Shown: positions 30,701 through 34,406 of the stretch, piece by piece | How positions within the stretch are numbered: position 1 is the stretch's first letter | Layout: the number at the start of each line of letters is the position of its first letter | Assembly: GCA_963621145.1 (NCBI GenBank) | Contig: CAVFDI010000006.1 | Location: forward strand, 1-48,283 | Reading direction: 5' to 3' | DNA length: 48,283 nt | Source of the DNA: W0P28-013 sp963621145 | GTDB taxonomy: Bacteria > Bacteroidota > Bacteroidia > Bacteroidales > Paludibacteraceae | Position numbers and translations under genes: made by a program | Notes under the pieces: generated by a model | Seen by the model: the letters and a program-made list of their open reading frames with translations, nothing else | Databases searched by the model: none | Told to the model about the DNA's origin: nothing

Positions 30701-31674
30701 TTGTTCATGGTACCACCCCAGCCAGAAATGCCGCCAGCGTATGTCCAACCATCTTTAAAACTCTGCAAGTTATCTGGGCGAGTAATTGCCAAAATTTTTC
30801 CAGCATTATAGCATTGGTTAAATGTATTTTGATTGCTCCCGAGCGTAGAATAACCCATACCAATCAAACCGCCAGCATAAGCATACGAAGAGATTGAAGG
30901 GTTATTTTGTATTGCCAATTCGTGTGAATACGAAATTGAAGTAACAGAGCCAAAGTTACTATTGCAAGTGTATGTGGCATTTTCGGAATAACCTGCCATA
31001 CCACCAGCGTATGTGTAAGCAATGTTGGTAGAAGTGGTAGAAGTTACAATACTATCGGTGGCGAATACGCTCGAGTAGTTGTGCGAATTTGTGATAGATC
31101 CGCCAGACATATAGCCCACAAAACCACCAACATACACCCTAATACCATTCATAGGAGTACGCACCACGCCCGAAGTTGTACCCATCACATAGCTATTCGT
31201 AATGGTTGTGGATTGGGCATAACCAACGAAACCACCCATGTACGAATTTTCAGTCTGTTCAATTTGTATTTGAGAGAGAATATAGAGGTTTGTTATCGAA
31301 GCGCCATTTGTATAACCGAAGAAACCAACATAAATACCTGAACTTATCGAAACATTGAATATCGAGTAATTTGCGCCATCAAAGTTACCACGGAATGGAT
31401 ACGAGCTATCACTACCAATTGGCAGCCACGGCCTATGCAGCAGGTCGATATCGTTCGCTAACTTAAAATAGTTGCCGCTGTACGACATACCAGAGTTCAC
31501 TTGGTCGGCCAAATAGGACAACTCCGCACCAGTTTTGATGATGTATGGGTCGGCTTGCGTACCACTACCAGAGGAGAAACCCGTGGCAGTAGTGCCGTCC
31601 CAGTAATTGGTTTCCGCCCATGCGCAGAGTGCCAGAGCGGTGGCTAAAACGGTGGTTAACAGTCTATTCTTCAT
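3541..31674 (-). CDS. Giant (9,377-residue) InlB-B-repeat surface protein, T9SS cargo
   Basis: One open frame of 28.1 kb encodes a protein of roughly 1 MDa. From the N terminus: signal peptide (1-20); GLUG-like region (about 70-380) with repeated GGxxGY and CYNxG; fn3-like region (about 500-590); two Cys-containing modules with CDSxxxLxLTV (590-720); about 100 InlB-B/Listeria-Bacteroides-type repeats (about 725-8130), each close to 74 residues with GYxFxxWxDG and ending in TxxAxF; about ten Ig/PKD-like modules (8134-9030); a cadherin-like sandwich; two more B-repeats; and a type A sorting domain (about 9304-9377). B-repeats are small beta-grasp-like folds in adhesins, so a long extended surface fibre is inferred. 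No enzyme domain is seen. The gene has its own promoter and terminator. An adhesive or predation/defence role is speculation. Confidence 0.92.
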   Translation of the reverse strand: MKNRLLTTVLATALALCAWAETNYWDGTTATGFSSGSGTQADPYIIKTGAELSYLADQVNSGMSYSGNYFKLANDIDLLHRPWLPIGSDSSYPFRGNFDGANYSIFNVSISSGIYVGFFGYTNGASITNLYILSQIQIEQTENSYMGGFVGYAQSTTITNSYVMGTTSGVVRTPMNGIRVYVGGFVGYMSGGSITNSHNYSSVFATDSIVTSTTSTNIAYTYAGGMAGYSENATYTCNSNFGSVTSISYSHELAIQNNPSISSYAYAGGLIGMGYSTLGSNQNTFNQCYNAGKILAITRPDNLQSFKDGWTYAGGISGWGGTMNNCYNVGEVKALNIWSVSSVKGRNWNTYNCIGVAAGIGFGVEATNCYNAGKLISRCPTVATAAEDGLLGHDNDVYQGKEYTYAWRTYALTVTYPITGFQASNGNNTNVASASNCYYLQGCCTSPSGTTSGVTQISSDLFASSEMPGRLSSTYYIQDKDSINSNYPIFKDCKPYATTLSVVASDSTNATLKGAYKYLTSADSVGFEWKLRGEEYFNSTQFPLTGNNPSSLQGTLTNLLRGKEYTYRMWMDEGNVRYYGDTLHFTTTCPPHNPVYNDTICLGDHYENHGFRIDYGDAYTWSETTCLGTYRTASTQRYVRHLQTVWGCDSIMTLNLTIAPNYNISISDACYDKEVPYIFPMPKNYRWESIDEKFRSFYASGTYTINLRSVAGCDSVVNLTLTVNPTYDIVVTSNNSKWGEASRNKSYYTLGETAVLKATNKPNYHFVRWEKDGKEASGDSIFSLYVTESATYTAIFEPDEFEVTTSVNDTKMGNIDPAGTDQYVDYETEYEIVVEVYRGYKLIGWSDGYAGGVKRKVTVVSDTTIQAILGVESYTVTTGVNDATKGSVTPGGTLPYNSELEITATPNDGYEFAGWSNGVSKNNNPYTYTVLDTNITITALFTAKLINVTTEVEKIGTETPGDVTPGGLIPYNSDTLIVATAHKGYHFKEWKGDWSGSSSSVNYKVPAKSTTLIAVFEPNDASVSVNVVGNGTVEGAGSYLFGDSVTLVPTAKTGYEFKQWQNGSTANPLKIKVKWEGDSTFTATFAPRKCVVNIIPDDANHGTVTPGSGEYDYGTTLDLEAKEYDCCYDWAGWTYTGGGSYAYRTYQIKVENLDGPITYTANFTPKKFTVTTAVKDGNTTLGTVDPTATYSYGDSAVIKAYANTGYRFKQWDDGLTDNPRKFEVTKAVTLTAIFEAKDVTLTTIATNGTVSPATGIHKFNDTISVTATPATGYKFVGWENGEKRQNFKFNLGPNDTTLEVKFVKDSYDLTVRVQDNNSDYGTVSPDGTTTHLFEDPVEISVTENPGFKFLRWQENGKTSKSFDYTMGAEAATFTALFDTIDYYITVRPAVTTQGHVTSPASGNHKYSTSFNVKATPGTGYEFSHWNKPEYTNSEFGYTTPAYADELVAYFKPIKYKVTIKYDAERGTVTPQSDNYNYDTTLTIKADTLPGYKFTGWTNGYSSKELKYTVKNLPDTVFEAQFEPLKYKVTLTRNDENMGKVSGGGTFDYKTSTTIKATPATGYKFVRWSDGTSDADSVRVFDINVPRDTTIQAIFAKASFNVTTSVNVSGRGTVMGDGSYLFGDKATITATPAAGYKFTGFSSTKWTSNVLDNPYEYTVKAYDIEIVANFAPLQYTVSATVNDEAMGSVSPKSRTCDYMGSVEFTITEKDGYSFLRWDDLNSDELTRNYTLETPNNVTLKAIFEANTYHITVQSADETKGTATGSTDVVYNTAVTISASAKPGYRFEKWQDGNTSATRTIENYRGTKADSVFTAYFKPISYTIKSEKTEGKGSVTPQSKLVEYTQSVMFTATPARGYQVKAWNGDLSNEPSYTYLVTDPRDTVVRVAFEPIDVKVNVETNNDSWGSVSVVGGADHKFDEENVTITATPKTGYEFVGWQGVSGGASKTFTISSVTDTTFTAVFKKQSYHVTTSVDNLLHGSITPVSGNYPFDTILYIVAKPKDGYDFAGWQYQPSQGLNTTISYQVLALDHDTTFLANFTPINYTVSTAVGDGQGTVSGGGSVAFGSSITVTATPATGKSFKEWRLGNKVVSNDATFSYKLDTAANVTLTAYFADELYRVYAYSTDPNAGSVSGGGNYEYNTGIVLQANAEYGYEFASWSDGYTGGYYHPYTVTGEATITATFKKKNYKVTIRTENTAKGKPSLELDKVDYEYRSNLDLSVVPETGYEWSHWADKNGNKLNVSENFTLDVLGDTILVACFKPKTYHVITTSNDENMGTVTPVTGDYEFGTTLYAKPIAKTGYKFLYWNDDPSKTETTFEYKVAAVDNYTIKATFGKGSYNVIPQNDGNGSTSPAVKTAYEYQSTVKIYAIPNAGYEIDHWNTGETSDTVYYTVDSRDSIYKAYFRPLNYTITTKVGDGEKDRGEVKKFTEKQTFGTDVTISATPKDGYVFDHWNDDTSLDDESFTYTVEARDTTFVAHFRPDEFEVKTVGKDGLGTVSGAGTYDFGTEISMKAEGIAGYEFDYWEDRATSSNPREYKVLAHRPDTTFTAVFKPSNFKVNSVVIDSCSGRGSADDKFNTTFGSTVSVSATAKDGYHFVKWHDGNTDNPREYKIEDARDTILRAIFMPNEYTIYAATESSAKGTVSGGGKALYGCDKPEVKVKATANAGYEFDYWSDGSHDVEHTVTPFKGLKDSTLTAYFKPAKYLIYALVKGTGGNVTMPVQQCEYLSSVQFTAEPNRGYQVKSWAGNETNAKNYPYFCTAPKTDTIYVEFEPVEVSVIADCNSSHGSTKVTPKGSTTEQSTFRFGEEVTVTAIDGPGYKFNHWENEAGVKLAGGAEKTFKISSETDTTLVAIFEIQTYQVNIAVNNGTYGSIEPKSGKYEYNDDIYIVATVKDGYEIVGWEKQPSLGKTNQVTYKVQAVSDTLFQVNLKPRMYEVTTTTDGLGSITAGGSFEYNTSYKPEVTPSPGYKFKHWEITVAGNTVVKTDDPLYYTIPANNSTIKAIFEQRGYEVKATPNSTDMGSVTGSGTYYYNNTASVTATPSTGYKFIGWSDGDGSGATRTWQVKNDTTFQAVFAEQEYQLTIQSSNTALGTVDPDIYQQNYKYKATIPFKAIPATGYKLQRWSDGSTEENRSHTMGAQSAVYTAYFEAKRYGVTVNVNNEQWGSVTNAGTHDYPYDSTITLKPTAEPGYRFVKWKEDDNTDNPRYYKVLDKAVTFTAVFAKDSFTLYTIANGDLGTVTPATGLKYEYQSQVKIEATAKDGYHFARWQNGVTTSTVYYDVVAKDSTYTAYFEPNLYKITTKVDCGTGADCGTVTEFDENQPYLSEVKITATDKDGYTFDHWNDDPTLTDRTITYEVQIKDDTVFTAHFRPLQYYITIEAREGGSVSPASGYYDYGTLLNISATEDEGYTWAGWTDGETQKNFNYRVESHAQKFTATFTPKTYTAYGVAAAGHADFGTVTDQRSAEYKKSVTITATGNEGYEFDVWEDGHTANPYVYTINEPRDTTLRAKFKPRKYKVTTGVQSGLGSVTQNSFAIDQEKYDFKTKVLLEAKPDAGYELSGWSNGEPKSRNPYEYAIAACDTTIYAIFVPSDYSIKVNFDSEMGSVTPRDTTIKFGRYADLVVTEKPGYTFVEWDDTHNNNKNRTYYMDVPSNVTLNAVFKANRYLLTAKPEFNAQGTVTGSDSVTFNQDVTVTVTDKPGYTFSHWSDGNQDRTHTFKYETVGNYTITAYFTANAYEVEGRVSSGKGEISPLTQQVAYGSRGDFTATPAKGYHISSWDNGTNGDTRNFLLTVPRDTFTYVIFEPNDVTVNVEANNDLWGDVAVVGGADHKYDSTVTITATPATGYKLLRWETKDGTNAGSKEIKSFKINNLSADTTFKAIFGPLSCTVKTGADVNGSITPATGSYSYPYDTTVTITAKPNPGYDFDRWRDQPTEKDRVISYEVKNLGKDTTFYAMFKPLQYGVYAVADKGLGTITLEGGEGDKDYNSKVKVTIVPTPGYHLVNCRNSKDSIVGTSHNFTYTVELGGTTLTAYFAQDTYTVTLTANPPSAAQTLTGGGEYIYGQTALLNAEAKHGYKFVSWDFDANAKANCTYNVTSTVYLIATFEKDSFNVMATSANEKWGTVAPDTMRYEYQTSAKVTATPKTGYRLAKWNDVVVKDADGLSLTIPLVNNDTTIKAYFEPIKYAITIESEDDAKGSTSPASGLYPYDTTLTLKATKKTGYKFDHWSDGDKNASRTYKVEAHEALFTAYFEKDSFALYTVADQNLGTVTPATGLKHEFGEHVKITATPNAGYHFARWQNGEKDSTVYYDVVAKDSTYTAYFEPNLYKITTAVDEEKHGTVTKFAEKQPYNTSVYITAKDSTGYTFDHWNDDLTLTNRTIEYKVQIKDDTVFTAHFRPIPYKVNIVAETGGTASPKSDTYDYDSLLTIVAVANPGYSWAGWSDGVKDSVRTYRVLAEEKTFTATFKPKQYKVYGEVAAGHKKRGSVTPDFSEADFGTTVRLTAVAETGYEFDSWENGYNKNPYDYKIATPCDTTLRAKFKPIQYKVTTGVESGKGKVSPELDGTLVDFDSLLVITPVPDAGYEFAGWSNGVSKDQNPYKYRVLAVTDTTIKAKFTPKTYTVSIVVNNGAWGSVEPSQVDVAYGNQVSFVVTENPGYSIDKWQDNNRQDLKRDYTLNTPDNVTLYVDFKANTYTLTAKPESSEKGVVTGGGVVTFNQPVTVEATTDNEGYTFDHWSDGNRDRKHTFTYKTADDSEIIAYYTANEYEVKAKVLGGKGSVNPSKQNVAYKGSAKFVAKPARGYKVQTWDDGTNENERDFTLSNPRNDSVSVIFEPIDVTVSATTNSTQYGNVEVLDGSTHKFDSTVIIVASPMTGYKLLRWETKDGTSVGNNDSLKFVVSSITDTTFNAVFEPLPCNVITLTNGYGSITPATGQYSYGTPLIITAIPDEGYQFDSWKYQPTETNEVISYTVENLGRDTTFYVNFKPKQYYMAAVADGGLGTVTMTDVNGVTGNGMKDYKSQVMLTVTPNAGYKIVEWRNSEGKVVAGNVYSFTYNVPLEGTTLTAYFGKEAYHLTVTSDNPSAVESISGEGDYEYGAQPTVSVTEKHGWRFKQWDYDATKGQTHQYTVTGNATIKAVFEKDKFRVRASSNNYSMGDVTPRDSSYDYQTTAYLTPQSKTGYWFVRWEDANGNNLGNKQPYDYYVEDTASFKAIFEKDVFTVNTGVNDAALGEVTPISGSQTYKEVIDVTAKSKSKGYEFKYWMNKDSVKNGTDNPRHYTVEAHDTTFIAFFGPARFKVEVESDNYSMGDVSISPASSDKKYSYLSKVEVTAKPKDGYTFDHWSDGSRDESHDYYVDSVDVVLTAYFKKDKFQVRTEVNDIYMGSVEPSGTGMYPYSDTLLIVPTPIEEGYKFARWSDGNLNNPRKYIVEAKPDTLFRAIFEKRKFKVEGFANDDEMGSVVLIPEGDANGEYEYQSRVVLRAVPEPGYEFAEHWDGSTTKKDSVEYTVLAKEASFTAYFRAKDIKITIKANDDKMGYVTPGTDYYKFNTEQEFVATSNSGYWFSHWENEHGVRVGSNYKLKWTVKAQDTTLIAVFKPDRYTVKTVSAQPDWGTTSPAKQECDYLDTITIKASAKHGYYFAGWDDDGNGNNDSVRLVSVEGNITYTAKFARETYTLTTGTSNGLWGTMTPSTGSYLYGDTVMLVATPVHKGYVFDGWSDGESTGATRRFIVKDDTTIIAKFAKNKFWVNVSTESASKGTIELPNPANAQHEYNTQVNFKAVPADGYEFGYWSDDPNQKNAERTFTVDTANVNIVAHFKKAQFRVYGKSHDTSLGSVKPTSDYYTYDSTIYLVASPKAGYKIDHWEDKYGTKVASAVDSLQYTVEAVKDTTFYAFFVKDKFMVRVRTNNANYGTVTPTTDTQYEYEFPVEMTPTEKTGYHFVRWSDGHVGENPRTYTVEAKDDTTFTAIFEPDIHSFTAAAYEGNGIVSPSTASVEHDSTLMVTATANTGYKFDHWHDGFTDVNPRGFKVLGDTNVVAYFKPLQYYVTIESEDKTKGEVSPVSQNFDYGTQVDISATAKPGYTWAGWTDGDGRNPRTITVPAHDNAKYVATFRANLHTITVYSANKDEGYVSPTSKQVEFNSLTEIKAIGYDGYTLDYWSNEDNTDTISVLDTMQFKLNVDRDTILYAHFRPKEYEVTATPNFSKRGSCEVKEGFVKYKKSTTIEAKAKDGYYFKHWSDGSEFNPHTVTISRPENYSFVAIFLPKQYKVKVANADPAMGNVSGGGDWDFDSTIYVVAKPSHAGYRFDYWSDSAGNIISKGNDSLKYKVEIKMPDTTFVAHFAKNKFKVTIEPNNADWGELNMGTDSYEYDTELNLDTVKTIYGYHWAGWSDGTSKAARTIEVPANNDAKYIGNFAPNTHYVSIDYDSDQGDVYYVNSDGTYKSPASGTYNFGEMHKFVAVPKTGYRVEKWSNKTNNNEEMSFRMTLDRDTAFAVTFVANRYPVHIRVNDATMGETDTIMGDYEFPYDTTIYIRAVAKPGYEHYGWEGLTSISNPLEYKVKNTDTTFTALFRKQTYQITVKVDDAKHGSVGTSNKYTFGSTPKFWVVENDGYRFDHWIDENGNESTANPLEITVTGEKTYTAIYRPKPTEVKGQVLAGLGTLDGQGNHDFGTEFVIKAVPSHGYDFGYWDDNNSIESQRNVTLSSPYRTDTTFKMHFKRHMYDVSAKAEPEGAGTFTGTGKVAYEDYYEVKVTETHGWHFIGWSDGTTGYTNRKQTMDNVDLIAKFEKAQFTISGKIINAETGLEDKSVGKIAGLGSYPYQTYVTLYPSGLTGWEFVDWVDQPGADTMRHINLQDNQEVSAMFQRKTYSVRVTYDGTQGRVTGAGAYKYQELVTLTADTIYGYDFKRWELEDGTILDGQANNPYTFNADKNRNITAVFDKHKFRVTGTAENTAYGTVSGTGDYPYLETATLVATAGPGYTFDGWVDGANFKEERKYTVLKDSTITAKFRRKDVHVEITSANGAMGNTKGTGQYLYSDPVTIEAIPSYGYAFSHWSNFANGGDTIKDEYGQPRPQSYGINVTEDVEQYAIFKIGQFEIEVITADDSLGTVSGGGKFDYGSSIKISAHAKYGYTFSHWNDYQGDSIRTLTVDSNYTFIAHFKPLQYTVTVKYDPNMAEYVTCNDKTGGDKCNYLADINLKTSPNYGYKFLGWVDEATGDTLGKSKEYSFQIRRNMTIRAAYGRESYTVNVFSNNEEQGHARIDGTGSYLYGERPYLHVDEEYGYEFDHWEDKDGKEYASKDYQIQVLGNSSYTAYFHPKNMTVEVFTTEGGTVSPTKTTKKYGENVEITANAIHGYHFVYWEIKGSTDTPTKNPYNFTLKANMQFTAHFEKDDMNITASSNGNGTVTVYGGTPQKYLSEVTIKPVPDFGYEFWKWNDGLRDDPRKFKLYKDTSFTATFRPRKFKVTVLAKDSFMGTTTGTGDQYDYKTSATVTAKENYGYDFVAWLDGNNDTITKVNAPLSVDILSPDTTITALFDFHKWHLTTSVVDTQSTWGSVAPLDTLIKHDHEITIIATPNYGFEFAGWSDGMAEREERTVTMKRDSSFTPLFRRKYYTINMTANEPTWGQTLGGGSYEYEKSCKLEAKENHGYKFVRWLDGKDEKVVNSEDSTRNLRFITLTCDTLIKAVYRKDTFEITGKATEPYMGYVQGVGRYAYKSKISLTAVPNYGYKFLRWEDGGQQTRTIDVLDNKTYTAVFGPEDMKIDVSTPKSDMGEVTGGGWYSYKADPEPVIIAKPKYGYEFVHWLDGPNGIVVNHADSVNPERRIFLEKDTSFVAIFKPSVWKLEAFVSSTDSNYTATDMGLVRAHIGTELDTLTGVLEHAIYSEHNDEMYIEAVKNYGYDFIKWSDNTTGEKRRFHLTSDTAFTAVFSPHKFTVTALPNNTDYGTVTGGGNYDYLKEANLEAVPKSHYHFVKWSTGLENIRTLDTTVYSNISIQAEFAIDSFEVKVQVNDTTKAHVIRGNGTYAWGHTATIEAESLDPETYQFIQWNDGNTDNPRYVSVTGPATYIAEYARVFKISVSAENSQLGSTSGSGFYAENHEIEIQAYPKSGYCFYQWLEGDADRVDSLEGQKNPRTIVVKGDSTYKAVFVPMPQISIKPYPTSNTICQGDTIRLENVSHAGNYWIKWSGPNIVDGVDTNKVLLATPSDTAVYTVEVGNEALSCTVTASITINVVPLPKPTIIAPTLVCEGDSTYLRAKNGHRYLWSSGDEGAITRVVPVSDTTFWVVAWNKYGCQGDTVWHHISVNPLPKTAINADNEILCYGDTARIVCKLDTTLDAGRYLQHWRAGGGWITRDNLSIDSIAVCPEKSTTYYCYTTDTLTGCVKIDSMYISVNMLPDVQLRTSFDTTKVFCAGDAAILTVVPKDAYLAEELNYFWFRDGDTVGGNTQTLVDYPEAAIDGRRDTVYTYSVQIFSKNGGCQSVSQGLTVRLKVGALPNPEIEVYVLTDDYKVGVNDTVCANTPMRLFAKQVDRAIFTYRWYSQVAGEEGEITNYDDDIDEYVDIVPEHTSTYTLTITNEITGCSRLITRTIFTMPMPEIMVVSSTADVMKAYTDSASTKVCIGSDLKLKVMSRDSVELDKRYDVTWFRDEVEISHDSVITVPTTDVMDAVYRVEVVNKTSEHVLYYCPLSLKHAVSVQETPAAFTVGAYGSDGHQLNDTVRVVAGRPITLKVSSPVDGLRYRWTDNAGNVFTKDSSAYVMTPTRTTTYTVTASNTAGCSYTASYTVNVDTKSGVQVSGVGGLQVLCPGSATKVYVVGANSKRGDKLLWSTGEETDTIGITATGTYYVYLTRLNSDYAYQTTYAEFTIGAAEAPAAELTAPEAICPSDSVIVIPFVIKQGNPVRYSLAFDSAARAAGFADVQSHKLSFVSDSVSSYGNIRLGVDRTMSKEGNYNVGITLWNEMGCASTTYNMPFVLRESDVIIDVIDSATIKVNYADVEHYQWYKDGAKVGSDKFYFNEVGQDSLNGIYSVTLTLNDGSERRSCPTPLLTHKPTIIVTPDTTANPDGGGSTVTPDPTIPTELCYNTTLNMIYVNGDSLAGFRPTTYNYTVMLPYGTKQSDVPNSSAVTVDHNNEYQVHNITQADKSTVKIQVGSLCVDVDSGSVYTVKFDIDTARICTLTLKASPEDEYADTLEGGGQYRIGTVVTLHVAPVNGYQLDGWSDDAENKNSTRTITLLGDSTISALFVPAEKFHYTVNVVVDDDCLGYGTVSGGGYFLGGESIQIEAKANAGYEFARWSDGVEDNPRSIVVERDWTYIAQFRHLGDAIEEIAVGGSVVYVVLDRIFVESDNETDVFVYNTVGQLLDYKENTTEYTLRVPVAGVYLVNIGNEVVKVIVH
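4240..4500 (-). other. Cadherin-like beta-sandwich module of the giant protein
   Basis: LNMIYVNGDSLAGFRP followed by YNYTVMLPYGT fits the cadherin-like sandwich family: a short strand, an F-x-P turn, then a Y-x-V-x-LP strand. It is preceded by a Pro/Asp/Gly/Thr linker (4500-4590) and followed by the last two B-repeats. Confidence 0.6.
4590..7270 (-). other. Ig/PKD-like stalk modules of the giant protein (about ten)
   Basis: Repeats of about 85-105 residues with a Cys and Gly-Asp near the start (ICQGDTIRL, VCEGDSTYL, ILCYGDTARI, FCAGDAAIL) and a TxxYxVxVxN strand ending in a second Cys. This is the pattern of the Ig-like modules that precede sorting domains in Bacteroidetes. Each probably has one disulfide. 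Confidence 0.75.
7275..29500 (-). repeat. Array of about 100 InlB-B-like repeats
   Basis: I counted 100 successive copies of the GYxFxxWxxG core between the Cys-containing modules and the Ig-like stalk, about 74 residues (222 bases) per unit. Each unit reads roughly: GxVxGxGxYxYGxxVTLTAxP, GYxFxxW, variable loop, then TVxxDTTxxAxF. Two further units lie at about 3780-4215. My count may be off by one or two. Confidence 0.88.
17273..26095 (-). repeat. Higher-order repeat: three blocks of 12, 14 and 14 units
   Basis: A distinctive unit with GYxVxxW after a PxRGY or PAKGY turn recurs at about 26095, 23447, 20352 and 17273, spaced about 2.65, 3.10 and 3.08 kb. The units that follow each copy match in order: ones with a xQPT/QPS loop, then RNSxG or RxGNK, then WDxDA. 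At DNA level 18701-18772 and 21788-21859 agree at 71 of 72 bases. Confidence 0.8.
30530..31470 (-). other. GLUG-like N-terminal region of the giant protein
   Basis: Residues about 70-380 contain repeated pairs of GGFVGY, GGMAGY, GGLIG or GGISG with CYNAGKI, CYNVGEV or CYNAGKL. This is the GLUG-type repeat of surface proteins, which probably forms a right-handed beta-helix at the tip of the molecule. Confidence 0.8.
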
Positions 31675-31754
31675 GGCGTTCAGAATTTATGCTATTCAAA
31701 AAAGTTTGCTTTGCGAGGTGCTGCAATTTTCGGCTTTTCAAATTTTTTCCGAGG

Positions 31755-31773
31755 TTACTATCTATGATAGTAA
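31755..31773. promoter_or_regulatory. Perfect 8-bp inverted repeat in the giant gene leader
   Basis: Arms TTACTATC and GATAGTAA with a 3-base loop lie about 20 bases downstream of the -7 box at 31792-31799, near the expected transcript start. It could be an operator or a 5' stabilising hairpin. Confidence 0.5.
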
Positions 31774-31791
31774 GTGCAACATACCACACTG

Positions 31792-31799
31792 CAAATATA
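31792..31799 (-). promoter_or_regulatory. -7 box (TATATTTG) of the giant gene
   Basis: The minus strand reads TATATTTG, matching TAnnTTTG, 118 bases before the start codon at 31674. TTTG occurs upstream at 31824-31827 with a 24-base gap, a little longer than usual for a -33 box. Confidence 0.6.
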
Positions 31800-31892
31800 G
31801 TGCTTTTAGCGCAAATGAGCAAGCAAAAAAACGCCTTTTCGTCGCACCAATCGACAAAAGCCACCAAAATGCGCACAAAGCGCTAAAAATCA

Positions 31893-31912
31893 AACACTTA
31901 ACTACAAGTGTT
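31893..31912. other. 7-bp perfect inverted repeat
   Basis: AACACTT (31893-31899) and AAGTGTT (31906-31912) flank a 6-base loop. No T-run follows; the role is unknown. Confidence 0.45.
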
Positions 31913-31993
31913 AAATTCATTTGGTTTTGAGTTAAACTTTGAGAAAATAAACAGCATGTTCATAAGTTTTTATGCTAATTCAGAATTAAAGAG

Positions 31994-32001
31994 TAATTTT
32001 G
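31994..32001 (+). promoter_or_regulatory. Forward -7 box (TAATTTTG) before the ATPase relic
   Basis: TAATTTTG fits the Bacteroidetes -7 consensus and is 71 bases before the ATG of the 20-codon relic. The promoter seems to have outlived its gene. Confidence 0.5.
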
Positions 32002-32013
32002 CAGCAAATTATT

Positions 32014-32043
32014 GGAAGAGCAATAATTGAAAGAGCAATAATT
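32014..32043 (+). repeat. 15-base tandem duplication
   Basis: Two adjacent 15-base copies (32014-32028, 32029-32043) differ at one base and share AAGAGCAATAATT. They lie in the leader of the relic ORF. Confidence 0.7.
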
Positions 32044-32072
32044 TGAGGATAATAACATACAATTTTCTGGTC

Positions 32073-32135
32073 ATGAAACAGTTAGATAATCCTTTTGTTG
32101 TAGGAAAGTACGTGTCGCCCGCCTATTTCTGCTGA
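32073..32135 (+). pseudogene. 5' relic of an AAA-type ATPase gene
   Basis: The 20-codon ORF reads MKQLDNPFVVGKYVSPAYFC and then stops at TGA. This is the usual N terminus of a large Bacteroidetes family of single AAA ATPases, which typically begin with NPF, then Y-(V/I)-S-P-E-Y-F-C-D-R and a P-loop some 20 residues later. Here one extra T after the Cys codon would create the stop; without it the next codon is GAC, the expected Asp. Only about 25 bases lie between the stop and the terminator, so the rest of the gene has been deleted. A promoter box remains upstream. The assignment rests on memory of the family pattern, not a search. Confidence 0.6.
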
Positions 32136-32159
32136 CAGCAAACAAATTGGCACAAACAA

Positions 32160-32189
32160 GAGCGGACTCCCAAAATTGAGAGTCCGCTC
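32160..32189. terminator. Bidirectional terminator
   Basis: Perfect 10-bp arms GAGCGGACTC (32160-32169) and GAGTCCGCTC (32180-32189) with a 10-base loop, flanked by T-rich DNA on both strands (GTTTGTTG forward, TTGTTTG reverse). It would end mutB transcripts and those from the relic promoter. Confidence 0.85.
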
Positions 32190-32214
32190 GTTTGTTGTAT
32201 GCGGGTAATCCGAA

Positions 32215-34359
<2,145 letters not shown>

Positions 34360-34371
34360 GATTCTTTTTTA

Positions 34372-34406
34372 GAATAAGGAATAAAGAGTAAAGACAAAAG
34401 ACTAAT
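34372..34406 (-). repeat. Heptamer array, left flank of the four-helix-bundle gene
   Basis: Five 7-base units (GAATAAG, GAATAAA, GAGTAAA, GACAAAA, GACTAAT on the plus strand). The TAG stop of the four-helix-bundle gene (34402-34404) lies inside the last unit. Bases 34372-34395 match the reverse complement of 34840-34863 at 21 of 24 positions. Confidence 0.8.

Larger units (their letters stand above)
31675..32214. other. 540-base intergenic region between the giant gene and mutB
   Basis: It contains the leader and promoter of the giant gene, hairpins at 31755-31773 and 31893-31912, a forward -7 box, a 15-base tandem repeat (32014-32043), a 20-codon ATPase relic (32073-32135) and a bidirectional terminator (32160-32189). 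No other ORF is convincing. Confidence 0.8.

Noticed and set aside
3541..31674. Giant gene as an assembly artefact
   Set aside because: Units differ from each other throughout and the frame stays open with coherent ends, which collapsed or falsely joined repeats would not readily give. Exact copy number still needs long reads.
31675..32214. Possible small RNA or tRNA in the long gap
   Set aside because: Hairpins are present but I find no cloverleaf, no riboswitch consensus and no promoter-terminator pair other than the one around the ATPase relic.
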